From Cladocopium goreaui (lineage: Eukaryota; Sar; Dinophyceae; Suessiales; Symbiodiniaceae), in contig CAMXCT020000311.1 in the NCBI GenBank assembly GCA_947184155.2, forward strand, positions 186,001 through 250,000: DNA of 64,000 nt, written 5' to 3'. This document shows positions 50,501-59,500 of the stretch, piece by piece (position 1 is the first letter of the stretch; every line of letters starts with the position of its first letter). The position numbers and the translations under genes were made by a program. The notes under the pieces were generated by a model. The model searched no databases. It saw nothing but the letters and a program-made list of their open reading frames with translations, and was not told the origin of the DNA.

Positions 50501-50661
50501 GATAGCAGCTGTTCAGATTCTGTCTTCGACAAATCCAGCTGGAAAATCTTTGCTTTGGGTGAAAACCTATTTAATTCATGGTCCACTGCAAACGTCTGAA
50601 ACCCTCTTTTTGCGGCCTCTGACGATAGTACTGCACTGCCAGCGCAAAGCTCCATAAACAC
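47572..50661 (-). CDS. Element 2 C5-methyltransferase-like + reverse transcriptase + RNase H, 1029 aa
   Basis: Residues 1-250: cytosine-methyltransferase-like with MELCAGSAVLSSEAAKRG (motif I), HMGLPCGTASRAR (PC motif, 66-78) and VSIENPERSW (ENP motif, 141-150), all in canonical order. RT about 480-760: CIDLSKAYKQVAIHR (618-632), SLPFGASASVYSF (656-668), FYDD (690-693). RNase H about 850-1005: IIYTDGAYEDG (851-861), CEIELFAY (902-909), VFIDNESSR (927-935) and SNPADLPSRG near the end. It is one continuous frame, unlike element 1. The methyltransferase residues look intact, so catalysis is conceivable. Confidence 0.85.
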   Translation of the reverse strand: MFMELCAGSAVLSSEAAKRGFQTFAVDHELNRFSPKAKIFQLDLSKTESEQLLSDMYHTMKPQWTHMGLPCGTASRAREKPVSNKLTSKGAPQPRPLRDQHHLMGLANLSPAERRRVDGANKVYQAAEGILFIIFMLGLWVSIENPERSWLWAILAFLVKRRNNADYTQWYFNLADTTFDACQHGSNFAKTTRLKGTPGIFEHLGGQCDGSHTHANWKVQRLGPHWIFNTAAEAEYPRLLAERMVAAVAAKLPQHLFQQTIRRLRLDLLQQADKQHKLGEQLIPEYSNVAFMEELPLTGSFKVLAQPFNYTGGDNDKGCAAGGSNESDLYKIGFYFSPEEHFDRAIHLRHPALQFNIVPDALRRNLFRLCTMGTHAIAQERIAVLKEVMKLKLALVSEEQKLRAGMEAHVNTVTKDKALVLWRRLLMETQFPDMNVCNFMEQGVPLTGQEAESPLYFKKYAPAVMTVEQLDHQAVWKRRAMMGKTITAEEAEQERDLIKESQEEVEAGFLEGPFTEDQLNCRLGTDNWSLTRRFCLYQGEERKIRVIDNYKDSGVNAAFSSSSYLALQDTDFIVGFLRFVMVVLARRDQVVVQLSNGEVLVGAWHPTMSAGPAWVGRCIDLSKAYKQVAIHRQSLRHGVLGFSTREGGWRMYTTCSLPFGASASVYSFNKISRGIWHLLVHKFGLLTSVFYDDYPVFEVQPLAALTSKIVDAFLNVLGWRHAVQGKKAVDFCSQPVALGVQFNLENIRTGDLVVQNKPGRIERIVEMINLVKEGEGKTKSLVASLAGLMNFAGGFVLGHHFKLGSHALNAWAYNHSVSQADVRQVCDYLLTVAKEVQPKRIRLHDSDLPWIIYTDGAYEDGKGTWGALVHDPLSGQRLIFAGEVPAVLISYWTATVGEQLICEIELFAYICVRWHLRRELNNRYGIVFIDNESSRMTLIKRNSPSHAMFLMVSLLSLLDVVLPCSAWCERVPSASNPADLPSRGKSAELGKLLHATDCGDIQLPAYVLNFLRRDQFDVELAELVKFEAL

Positions 50662-50715
50662 TGCAACATCGTTCGATGGGTCAGCATCTGGACCTCCTGG
50701 CTGTATTTCCTTTTG

Positions 50716-51954
50716 TCAGTGTCCGCACTCAATGTACGGTCGCTTCTTTCCACAGCCCTTGTAGTAGCACATGTGCACACCCATATTACACGAAGAAGCC
50801 TTCTGTCTCTTGCATGTCCCATTGTTGTAGTGCAAGCAGATGAACTTGTTTTGCTCAGTCTTGGACGTGCAATTAGCTGGCAGGTTTTGTAACAGCTCCT
50901 TGACCGTTGTCGCACCTTCAAGTTTCCTCTTTGTTCCTTGTGGCCTAGTCGAACCCTTGGAATCACCTTTGGGTGAGCTGGGTTTTGGTGCCACCGGTGT
51001 GGGTGGTTCCGGCTTTGGTGATTGCCCAGGCAGCGGGGTCATGTAGCACAACACTGTGGGTGAAGTCATCAACACCTTCAACTCTGAGTCCAGGGCTGGA
51101 GGTTGTCCCACAGCCGTCTTGAGCTTGCCACGTGTATGTTGAGACAAATAGCTCCACAACTCCTTGTCTGCAGCCATGATTTGTTGCACAGTGACGTACT
51201 TGTGTCCTGCAGGAGGTTTGCACATGATAGCCTGTACCATTGCGTTGTGCCATGTTTCCATCACATCAAAGGAGCACAGTTTGATCTGATCGAACGCCAA
51301 AGCTTTGCGAGTAAGGCACTGGCGCAGCCTCAATTCACCCGTGGCATCACAGCTAAGGGTTGACTCCGCTTTCGACACCTTAACATTTCCCTGTGCATCA
51401 AAGGACAGCTGCTGCTCGGTTTTGTTGCTTTGAATCTCATCATGACGTGAAATGCATTTTTCTGGTGCCAAATAAGTCACAACACCATCTTCCAACATCG
51501 CCTGAATTTTGTCTGTAAGAGAGTGAGCCGGCTCAAGAAACTGGTCATAAACTAAGCCTCTCAAACGATCACGTTGCTCATCAATTCGGACTAACCTCTC
51601 TGCCAATGGTATTGATTTAGGTGTGTCACTGGGATTCTTCTGCATTTTGTTTTGCAATTCAGTCACTGTCAGTGTGTAGGACTCGAACCACAGGCGCCTA
51701 ATTAAGATCATGTCCTGCGGTGTCAAAGGGTCTCCATCAGTTAACAAGCGGCCCAGGGCTTCCTTAAGTGGTCCATCATCACCTGCCGTTGGATTAACAC
51801 GGCAAACATAAGCCAGCTTTCCAAAAGTATCAACTCCAGCCACAACAAGTCGTTCAATCAGTTCGTCTCTCATGCCAATGTCTGCAGCTCGCGCTCTAAA
51901 GCTCGGAACCGACTCCATTGAGGCCATGCTCAACGCCAAAATGGCGCAGAACAC
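50716..51954 (-). CDS. Element 2 Gag-like protein with CCCH finger, 412 aa
   Basis: A helical N-terminal region (MRDELIERLVVAGVDTFGKL), a central domain (LCSFDVMETWHNAMVQAI), a Pro/Lys-rich linker and a C-terminal CCCH finger (CLHYNNGTCKRQKASSCNMGVH: C-x7-C-x7-C-x4-H) with a further C/H cluster (CYYKGCGKKRPYIECGH). Same role and position as the element 1 Gag. An inner Met (MASMESVP) may be the real start. It is separated from the polyprotein by 54 bp. Confidence 0.72.
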   Translation of the reverse strand: MFCAILALSMASMESVPSFRARAADIGMRDELIERLVVAGVDTFGKLAYVCRVNPTAGDDGPLKEALGRLLTDGDPLTPQDMILIRRLWFESYTLTVTELQNKMQKNPSDTPKSIPLAERLVRIDEQRDRLRGLVYDQFLEPAHSLTDKIQAMLEDGVVTYLAPEKCISRHDEIQSNKTEQQLSFDAQGNVKVSKAESTLSCDATGELRLRQCLTRKALAFDQIKLCSFDVMETWHNAMVQAIMCKPPAGHKYVTVQQIMAADKELWSYLSQHTRGKLKTAVGQPPALDSELKVLMTSPTVLCYMTPLPGQSPKPEPPTPVAPKPSSPKGDSKGSTRPQGTKRKLEGATTVKELLQNLPANCTSKTEQNKFICLHYNNGTCKRQKASSCNMGVHMCYYKGCGKKRPYIECGH

Positions 51955-52331
51955 GAACTGAAATGTCAGAAAGGTTCACTGGCTCGAAAATAAACCAAGT
52001 GCAAAACAAGGGCAATGAAAACGTTTCGTTTGTCGTTTCAAATAAGCTTCTCCTACTTGGCTTCCGCAATTAAACAGTTGAATCAAAAGAAATAATCAAG
52101 CTGCAATCACATGTCATGTATCTACATGCCCCTGAGCTCTGTCAATTGTCCAAGCTATTCCGCTTGAGAAATCCTCCTGGTGAGCCAATGCACACAAAAT
52201 GGTACAAATCACGTGGTGTGTTGCAAGTTCCTGCAATTCACATATACCACTTCAAGTTGAATACTGATTTATAAAAACTTCACCGCTGGTAAATCCCCAG
52301 CGCTATTTTTCTCGCTCCAGGTCTCGCTAGT
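51955..52331. other. Element 2 spacer between recombinase and Gag
   Basis: 377 bp, AT-richer than the genes, no frame. Equivalent in position to 39973-40557 of element 1 and likely to hold transcription or leader signals. Confidence 0.4.
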
Positions 52332-53846
52332 TCAGCGATAAAGTTCCTTGTTGCACTGCTCACAGAATTCGTGAGTTGCACGTTCTTCCCATGGAAAATC
52401 AATGGGTTTCATATTCAGCGACATCCTGCGGCCGCATAACAAGCTGTCGGTTGTTTCCATGCAATGCACGATGCCCGAAAGCCGGTGAACAACACAGTGT
52501 GCGCTTTCCCCTGGAGGAAAATCTGATCTAGTACCTGACTGGGACTCCTCTGGGATCTTCACTGGTTGGATCTCAGCCCCGTCCTCATCGACATCTGTTT
52601 CGCACTGCTCAGCACGCTCCATTTCCTTTTGAAGCCTTTCCTCACGGTCCAGCTCCATCTCATTCTTTTCAGGAAGGTGGGTGGCTAAATGATTCAATCC
52701 AGTGGCCATGGCAATCCTCTCAGCCCTGCTGGCATCAGGGTCAAAAATGCCTTTTCTCACAGTCTCCAGCATGCGGTACACCTTCACCATGGTAGCTGCT
52801 ATTGCGTCCCGTGAATATGTTACGGCCATCTTCGTTTCCTCATCCAGGTCAAGCTTCCATACCATCTCTGCAGTGAGGGGAGGCGCCTGACGCAGTGTCC
52901 TCTTCTTTGCAACCAAGTCTTTTGAAGCACCAATAACTCGGCCTGAAATCAAGTCGTTGTTGACTGCCTGTCCTGCACCTACGGTGTGAACCATGAACCG
53001 CCAAGCTGACAAAAAGGACTCACCTGCTGTGGCACCTGCTCCAGTTGACCGCAACACCGATATGTAACCGTGCAAGTCAGCTTCTGTGGGATTCAGAGGT
53101 CTCCCACGCCCAGATTGTATCATCCCTTCAGCAAACCTCGTAAAATCTGCAGCCCTTCTCACCAAAGTTGCCACGGCCTTACCAGCAAAACAATCTTTGA
53201 GCGATTGTTGAAGAACGTCCTCTCCCACCACTGCACCTGCAGAGGTCAGCAAGGCTCTGCCAAGTTTGCTGTCCTCTGGCCAGTACAGTACCAAATTGCG
53301 CAACTTCCGTAATGCTGATGTCAGAAGATCGTCATCTGACTTGGCCAGCTTTGCAGTCAGCAGTCGCCTCCTAGCAAAAGGGAGAGGGCCATTCACACCA
53401 GTTGCAGCCTGTCGATTCAGCGTCTCGTCCTGCATGGCATTCTCAATATGTGCAAGTCTCCCCAACGCTGGCAGTCTGAAAAGGTCTGACACCCAATCCA
53501 ATTTATGAACACCAACTTGCACTGCCAGCAGCATCTTCTCATTTCGGCCCAAAATCAATGTAGCATCAAAAACCTGCTGAGCAATTCTAGTTCTTCTTTT
53601 GCATTCCTCTTCAGCATCAATTTCCACTTCAGAGGCATGGTATTTACGTTTCCAAGGCTCTTTCTCAGGTTCCCTTGCATCTTCATGAAGACCAAAATCA
53701 TCTGCAATGCTTGGAACAGGACTGATGCTACATGCTACACTCGGCAAGGATTTCCCAAAACCAAAATCCTCTTCATCCAGCTCTTGGTTATCCCCCCCCA
53801 ATGGCAGAGCTACGGTCAGGACCATCACCTCCAATGTAAAGTGCAC
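52332..53846 (-). pseudogene. Element 2 tyrosine recombinase missing its catalytic core, 504 aa
   Basis: The N-terminal half has the SAM-like DNA-binding region of this protein type (LTSALRKLRNLVLYWP, TEADLHGYISVLRS, SAWRFMVHTVG). After PPLTAEMVWKLD at about 333 it passes within ten residues to MAVTYSRDAIAATM (Tyr344), which matches the catalytic-Tyr segment of element 1 (RLYSRDDV). In element 1 about 200 residues with the Arg, Lys, HxxK and His boxes lie between the equivalent points. An in-frame internal deletion is the simplest reading. The C-terminal tail has two Cys/His groups (CVVHRLSGIVHC, CEQCNKE). The frame itself is open. Confidence 0.65.
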
Positions 53847-54060
53847 CGGTGCGTTCTGTGACGATCAGCCCTAGCGCACAAATGATCACAAAAATTGCAG
53901 TTGTGGTGGCAATGTGGAGGATGGACCGACTCAACCGTTGGAGGGTCTGGGATAGTAACTCGAAACCGCTGGGCCAACTCGAAGAGAATCAAAATCAGTA
54001 GACGAATCAGCTCTGTAATAGTTAGCCGCTGTACATTGACAGCATCCATCAAAATGGCTA

Positions 54061-54552
54061 AGAGCGAAAATTTCGTGATATCAAGTGCTCTAAAATTTAA
54101 GAGCACCCTCCCTCCCTACCCTAGTTTGGGATGAAAAATTTCGAAATTGAAAACATAATCCGAAATCATTTCTCAAATAGGTTGCCAACAATGTTTAAAT
54201 AGTGCAGTGTTTAAAAGTTTTGAGTTCCTGCAACGTTGTGTCAAACGCTTCTGAAATTCAAAAGGCCAACACAACAAATCACCTGGGGAAAAGGTTTTTC
54301 AAAACATTCCCTAGCAAACACAGGAACCCATCACTACACAGAACCGTGTCAGATTCCAATACACAGCAGGATCTCTAGATTCAGTCAGGCGTACAACGCA
54401 GCACTACATAACGCTACACGCGCCGCAAGGCTCACCACTTAACCCAAATGCACAATCCCATAATCAACACCCTTAACCAACATGTACGCTTTAGGTCCAT
54501 GACCTTACGCCGAGTATTAAGAAACAGAAGGATCAGCACGCTGAGCCTCAAC
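54061..54552 (-). repeat. Element 2 repeat B, outer copy
   Basis: The 5' end of element 2 on its coding strand. 492 bp, partner of 46667-47158. Confidence 0.9.
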
Positions 54553-55612
54553 TTTTAAACAGGTTTCACCTTCATGTAGAAGGTACACAACCTTCGAAAC
54601 CCTTGGGTCAGCGTCCAGGACGTCGTCCTTAACTCACTAGAACCGTCCACGCTACCAAGTCAACCACTCCCAGAGCTCAGCCACTTTTACCAAACACACA
54701 AGCAACAAGGAGAAATGTCTTGCTCATGTCGCTATGGTTCTTGTTGGTGTGTCACGCCTTGACACAAAATGATGCGGAGTCGCCAGTCAGCATCTTTCTG
54801 CTAACTCTCACAAAAACGATCAAAAACACATGTCCTCACAAAAAGTCTTTACATCAAGACATGGTTTGTTTGTTTAAATAAGTTTGAGTGTTTGAAAAAC
54901 GTTGAAACATTTCAAGCACCAAAACATGATTCATGATGTCTCCCTCAGATCTGTTAGCAACTCCAGTTCTGAATGCCTTTCAGAACGTTGCTCTCGCTAT
55001 CATCATTGAGAGACAAAACACACTACTCTTCTCCAATCAATGTCAAACAAAGTTCCTTCTTCCGAAGTCACAAAATGAATTCTACGATCTTCTCACGATT
55101 CCTTCGTGCACTTCTGCGATGATTCTGCAATCATTCTGCCATCGTTCTGCCGGCAAAAACTAAAGCAAAACATATGGAAAATGGTTTGATTTTCCATGTC
55201 ACTATACAAATTCAAATCCTCACGATGTTCTCCGTGCAATCAAAGTACTCAAAGAAGACGAAAAGTATATCGTTGTTGGGTTTCGTCATCTCCAATAAAA
55301 CGTGCAAAACATGAAACGTGCAAATACGATGTCAACCATCACGGTTGAGCTCATCATCAAGATGAAAACCAAATTCACTTCTTCCAATGCAGAAAAGACC
55401 AATGGATTCATCTCACCACAGATGTCGGAAATTTTCACACCCCCTTTTGAGATGAACTCCATTCCATGTATAGCTGTAACCCATCCAGACTTCAGCACGT
55501 ATCGCTCAAGCTTAACAGGTCAATACATATAGTACGAATTGTCCCGTTGTTCACCATCCAATGAACAACCAGCTCATAGTCTTTCCTCGCCTTTGCACCA
55601 ATGAAGATACTC
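54553..55612. other. No gene seen; possible copia 3' LTR
   Basis: AC/AAG-rich spacer. The 3' LTR of the copia element could extend into it, but the 5' LTR is outside the window so the limits cannot be set. The only notable patterns are GATTCTGCAATCATTCTGCC-like short repeats around 55113-55150. Confidence 0.35.
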
Positions 55613-56194
55613 TCAATCACCCAACTGCCTCTGCACTGAAGTTCCAGTGAAGCAACCCTTTGGCTTTCCAACCTTTCCAGAGTCCTCCACAACCTTGCAT
55701 GCGCAGAGAAAAGAATACCAATCCTTTGCAATTGGACTTGTACTCTTGTTTCCCAGGTGATTCATACTCCATTTGCAATATCCTGCCATCTCATCATCGA
55801 CATATACCTCTCGGTATGTTTTGCCTTCGTTGGCAAACTTTCCAAACGCAAACTTCGTTCTGCTCCAATCTCGAAAACTCATGCCTTCAGGCACCAAATC
55901 AGCAGTAAGCTGATCAAGGACCTTGTCGGCAATCCCAGGAAAGATTGGGATAGGCATGACAGGCAACTGTGCATTCAAAGGTTCAGCTGCCGAAGAAATC
56001 ACATCGAATTCATCATCATCCAGAGCCTCACGAAGTCGCTTGCTTCCATCTGTCATTGCTCCTTGACTCTCCAAAGGAGTCAAAATACTGGATCCGGCTG
56101 CATAGCCTGACCCTGAATTCCCACTGTTCCACTTCTTCTGAAGAAGAGCAAGCAAAGCTTTCTCATCCTCATCTGTCCATCCAGACTTGGCCAT
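55613..56194 (-). CDS. Copia 3' accessory ORF, ExoX-C-like domain, 193 aa
   Basis: Starts MAKSGWTDEDEKALLALLQ, has a variable acidic linker (REALDDDEFDVISSAAE), then residues about 120-175 with RDWSRTKFAFGKFANEGK, TYREVYVDDEMAGYCKWSM and a helical end (AKDWYSFLCACK). The FGK…Y.…D..Y..W pattern resembles the small C-terminal module of exonuclease X-like proteins (recall only). It lies about 337 bp beyond the polyprotein stop on the same strand. A homologue at equal distance follows the decayed copia copy at 12520-13065, so it seems to travel with the element. Function is unknown. Confidence 0.55.
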   Translation of the reverse strand: MAKSGWTDEDEKALLALLQKKWNSGNSGSGYAAGSSILTPLESQGAMTDGSKRLREALDDDEFDVISSAAEPLNAQLPVMPIPIFPGIADKVLDQLTADLVPEGMSFRDWSRTKFAFGKFANEGKTYREVYVDDEMAGYCKWSMNHLGNKSTSPIAKDWYSFLCACKVVEDSGKVGKPKGCFTGTSVQRQLGD

Positions 56195-56507
56195 GGCTAC
56201 AAACCAAACCGGGTCCGGTAGTGAAAAAGCACTAGACCGTGGCTAAACTCTTAGGAGCAATTAACCTAGAACGTGAAACGAAGTGTCGAACCGCCATCAC
56301 AGTCGTGATAGGATCAGTGGCCTTTCAGATTGTTCTGCACTGCGCACACACACTGCATCTTACAGCATCGCGCAACAAAACTTTGCACAAGATGAAACAT
56401 AGTGAAAACTCCTGTTTGTCTTTGGCAACGTTTGTTTGAAAACAACGTGCAAACAAAAATGAAACGGAATGAAACATGGTACCAACTTCTGTCTCTCTCT
56501 CTGTCAC

Positions 56508-56531
56508 AGGGCCCCCTTTCAAACGCAAATT
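56508..56531 (-). other. Polypurine tract and LTR start of the copia element
   Basis: Minus strand GAAAGGGGG (56520-56512) is followed by CCCTGTGACAG. The tract lies 11 bases after the polyprotein stop, where a plus-strand primer should be. TGTGACAG at 56508 is the likely first base of the 3' LTR, which would place the accessory ORF within or beyond the LTR. Confidence 0.5.
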
Positions 56532-59500
56532 CAACTCTTCTTCGAAGCATGTTTGACCGCAATCAAAATGTATCTTGCCAACTTTCGGTTGTAAAACGCT
56601 GTTTCAGTATAGTTGATTTGATAAAGTTCTGCATGAGTCTGACATGTGCATGTAGAAAGTTTGGAGTGAAGATTTAGTGCAAAACAAGCTGAATTGGAAA
56701 CAAACTTCAATGTCTTTCCAATCGGAATACCATCCTTGTTCTGACATCCAGTCTTGCACAACCTCACCAAAGCCTCATGCCTCATGTCAAAACTCTGCAA
56801 AAGATTCACTGTCTCAGGTCGGGACCAAATGTTATTTCGTTCTGGAAGCTCAAACGAACATGAGTCTGCATGTTTGAAGTAACCACCAATCGCGTTGATG
56901 ATCTCATCCCATTCCTGGTCCTTGTCAGTGACTGAGTCCGGATTGAAATTGCGAAGCGGACTTCCACTTCCACAAGGAGTCGATGCATGAATATGCACCC
57001 AAGGTGGACATGACGAGTTCTTCCACTGTCGAATGCAAACAGCTACACGACTCAACGTTCCAGAACTCTGCACCTTAGCAACTACACCAATGTATGGGAC
57101 TTTCGAAACTTCACAGACCTTTCTCAAGTTCGAATGTTCCGAACAACACAGTTCCACAATCGCAATTGAAGAACCCTGAGTCAACACTTGCTGCAACACA
57201 CTCAGCTCACGAAGCTCTGCTAACTCAGCTGTCAAACCATCTGGAACCACAATCCCAAGAGCATATCGATGTTTATAGAAAGCTTTAGCACTCAAGCATT
57301 TAGTGAAAAGATCTGCTGGGTTTTCAACACCACTTCTGTGTCTCAATTTCAACAAACCCTCTCTCATCTGCTCTCGTAACCAATGCAATCTTATTTCAAT
57401 ATGTAGTGAACGTCGTGGCACGTCCATGGATCTCACAAGTTGCAATGCGGAGCTTGAATCACTCTCCAACCAAATCACAACTTCTTCTGGTTCATCGATC
57501 TCATGAAGTGCAAACAGAAGACGGTGAACCAGTCTTCCAAACGCAACACTTTCTTGACACACTGATTGCAAACCATAGAGTTCTGCCTCACATGAACTCA
57601 AGCTCAAAGCTTGCTGTTGTCGGCTCAGAGACCTTACCAAAGACCTCTCAAAGAAAACAGCTCCACCGCTAACACCTTTGCGGTTGTTGAAACGGTACGG
57701 CGCATGTGAAGCGTCGCTGAAATAGTGAAGATGGACTGATCTCAGTTGAGTATCATCAACCTGACTCATGATGGTCTCATCTCTGCTCGGTAAACACAAG
57801 CATGCATGCATGTCAACATACAAGAATCTCAAAACTGCTTTCAATGCTTGCTCGGTTCCGTGCATCGGTTTCGCTTGTTGTGTCCCAAGAACAGACATCC
57901 ATGTCTTCAAGTCATGGCGCACCTGTGACAACCAAAGCAATTTTCCCAACGCCTTCCTGAAGCGTGAGTATGCTTCATCTGACAAAGGTTTCTGAAAATT
58001 GCTATCCGTGAGTGTCTTCTCCAGATGTCCCGAAATGTCAGGAACATTCTCAGACCCACGGGTAACACCGTAATCCAGAAACGTAGAGTCAAGATAATGT
58101 GGATCGACACCCAGAGTGATCTCAGAGGAATCTCTTTCTCTTTTGATAACACGACCAATAAAGGTCAGGGATCCTCCCTCTTCTCCGATCTCTCCAGTTG
58201 TCTTCACAGGCACTACAGACGACAAAGTTGCAACCACATGTTCTTCGGCTTCCTTAGTGGTCGACAACAACAAGATGTCATCAACATACACCACACACAA
58301 ACAAAACCCAATTTCGTGACCATCTTTCACAATCTGTCCACCATACACACATGGTTCCAGCGAATCAGACCAAAGGCCTACATGTTCAACCGTAAATGTC
58401 AAAAGCTGCAACCATGCCAGTGAAGCGTCACGTAACCCATTCAATGCCTTTTCAAGCAAATAGTAGGTCGCTTCACCTGATGGAAAGCTAATCGACAACG
58501 GCATTTTCAAGACAACATGTACACCAGTTCCCAATGGACTATGCATGAAGGCATGACTCACGTCCAATGCACGCAAAAGCATCTTCCGTGTCGCTGCCAT
58601 CGCAAGTACCAAATGGACACTCTCGATTGAAGGAGTCGGACTGCTAAATCCCAAAGATCTAGCTGAGGAGCCACGATTGAAGTCCTTCGCAACAATCCTG
58701 GTTCGAACCCTCTCACTGCTTTTGTAAGCTGCAACCCACCTTGACTGGATCAAACGAAGGTTCGGAACAGCCTTCTTCATGTCGTCCAGTTCTGACTGAG
58801 TGATGATGCGGCCAGTCTTGCAATGTTCCAAGTTCCTAACCTCCTCTTGCATACCTTTGAAACCTTGTTCCAAATCAAGCTCTTGCAAACTCTGGTCATC
58901 TATGATACTGTCCGGTTTCCAGACCAAGACATCCTGACCTCCAAGACGCATCTTCACAAAAGCATGCTCATTGCCTCGATTGAAACAAACAGAATCAAGA
59001 GAACCAGAAAACATTTCTGGAGACGTTGCAGGAGCAAAAGACGCTGGACCTTCAAGTGTACCCAAACTCGCAACCAACACAGGCTCACCACTACCAACCC
59101 AAAACCAATCAAAATCCATGTTTGTTTGAAGCAGTTCCTCAGAATCTTCACGGATCTCTCTTTCCAACTGTTCTCGGTCGGTCTCAGCTTTCCTTTTAAA
59201 CCTTCTGGTGTACTCAACCTGTGTTTCCGGCTGTCGCCGAGCGGACTCAGGTGTTGGTACCAATTCTTCATCATCGACCTCTTCTACTGGCACCTGAACC
59301 TGGGGTACGACAACAGGGCTCTCCTGAGAGAGTGCAGGTTCAACACGTCTTTCCTTTCTCCGTTGTTCCTCAAACTCAGCAAAACGCTTTCTACATTCCT
59401 TGTTGTGCCTAATACCAGGTGCTTCCATGCCACTCTCACATGCTGGACATCGACGAGTCGGTTCAAAACGTGATACGTCAGGTGAAGTTCTTTCAGAACT

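Larger units (their letters stand above)
46247..54552 (-). mobile_element. Element 2: tyrosine-recombinase retrotransposon with split direct repeats
   Basis: 8306 bp. Minus-strand order: B (54061-54552), recombinase relic, CCCH Gag, methyltransferase/RT/RNase H, A (47159-47546), B (46667-47158), a 32-bp gap, A (46247-46634). Both A copies are 388 bp and both B copies 492 bp, apparently identical, so insertion is recent. The architecture and gene order match element 1 although the repeats are unrelated in sequence. The recombinase lacks its catalytic core, so this copy probably depends on another. Confidence 0.85.
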
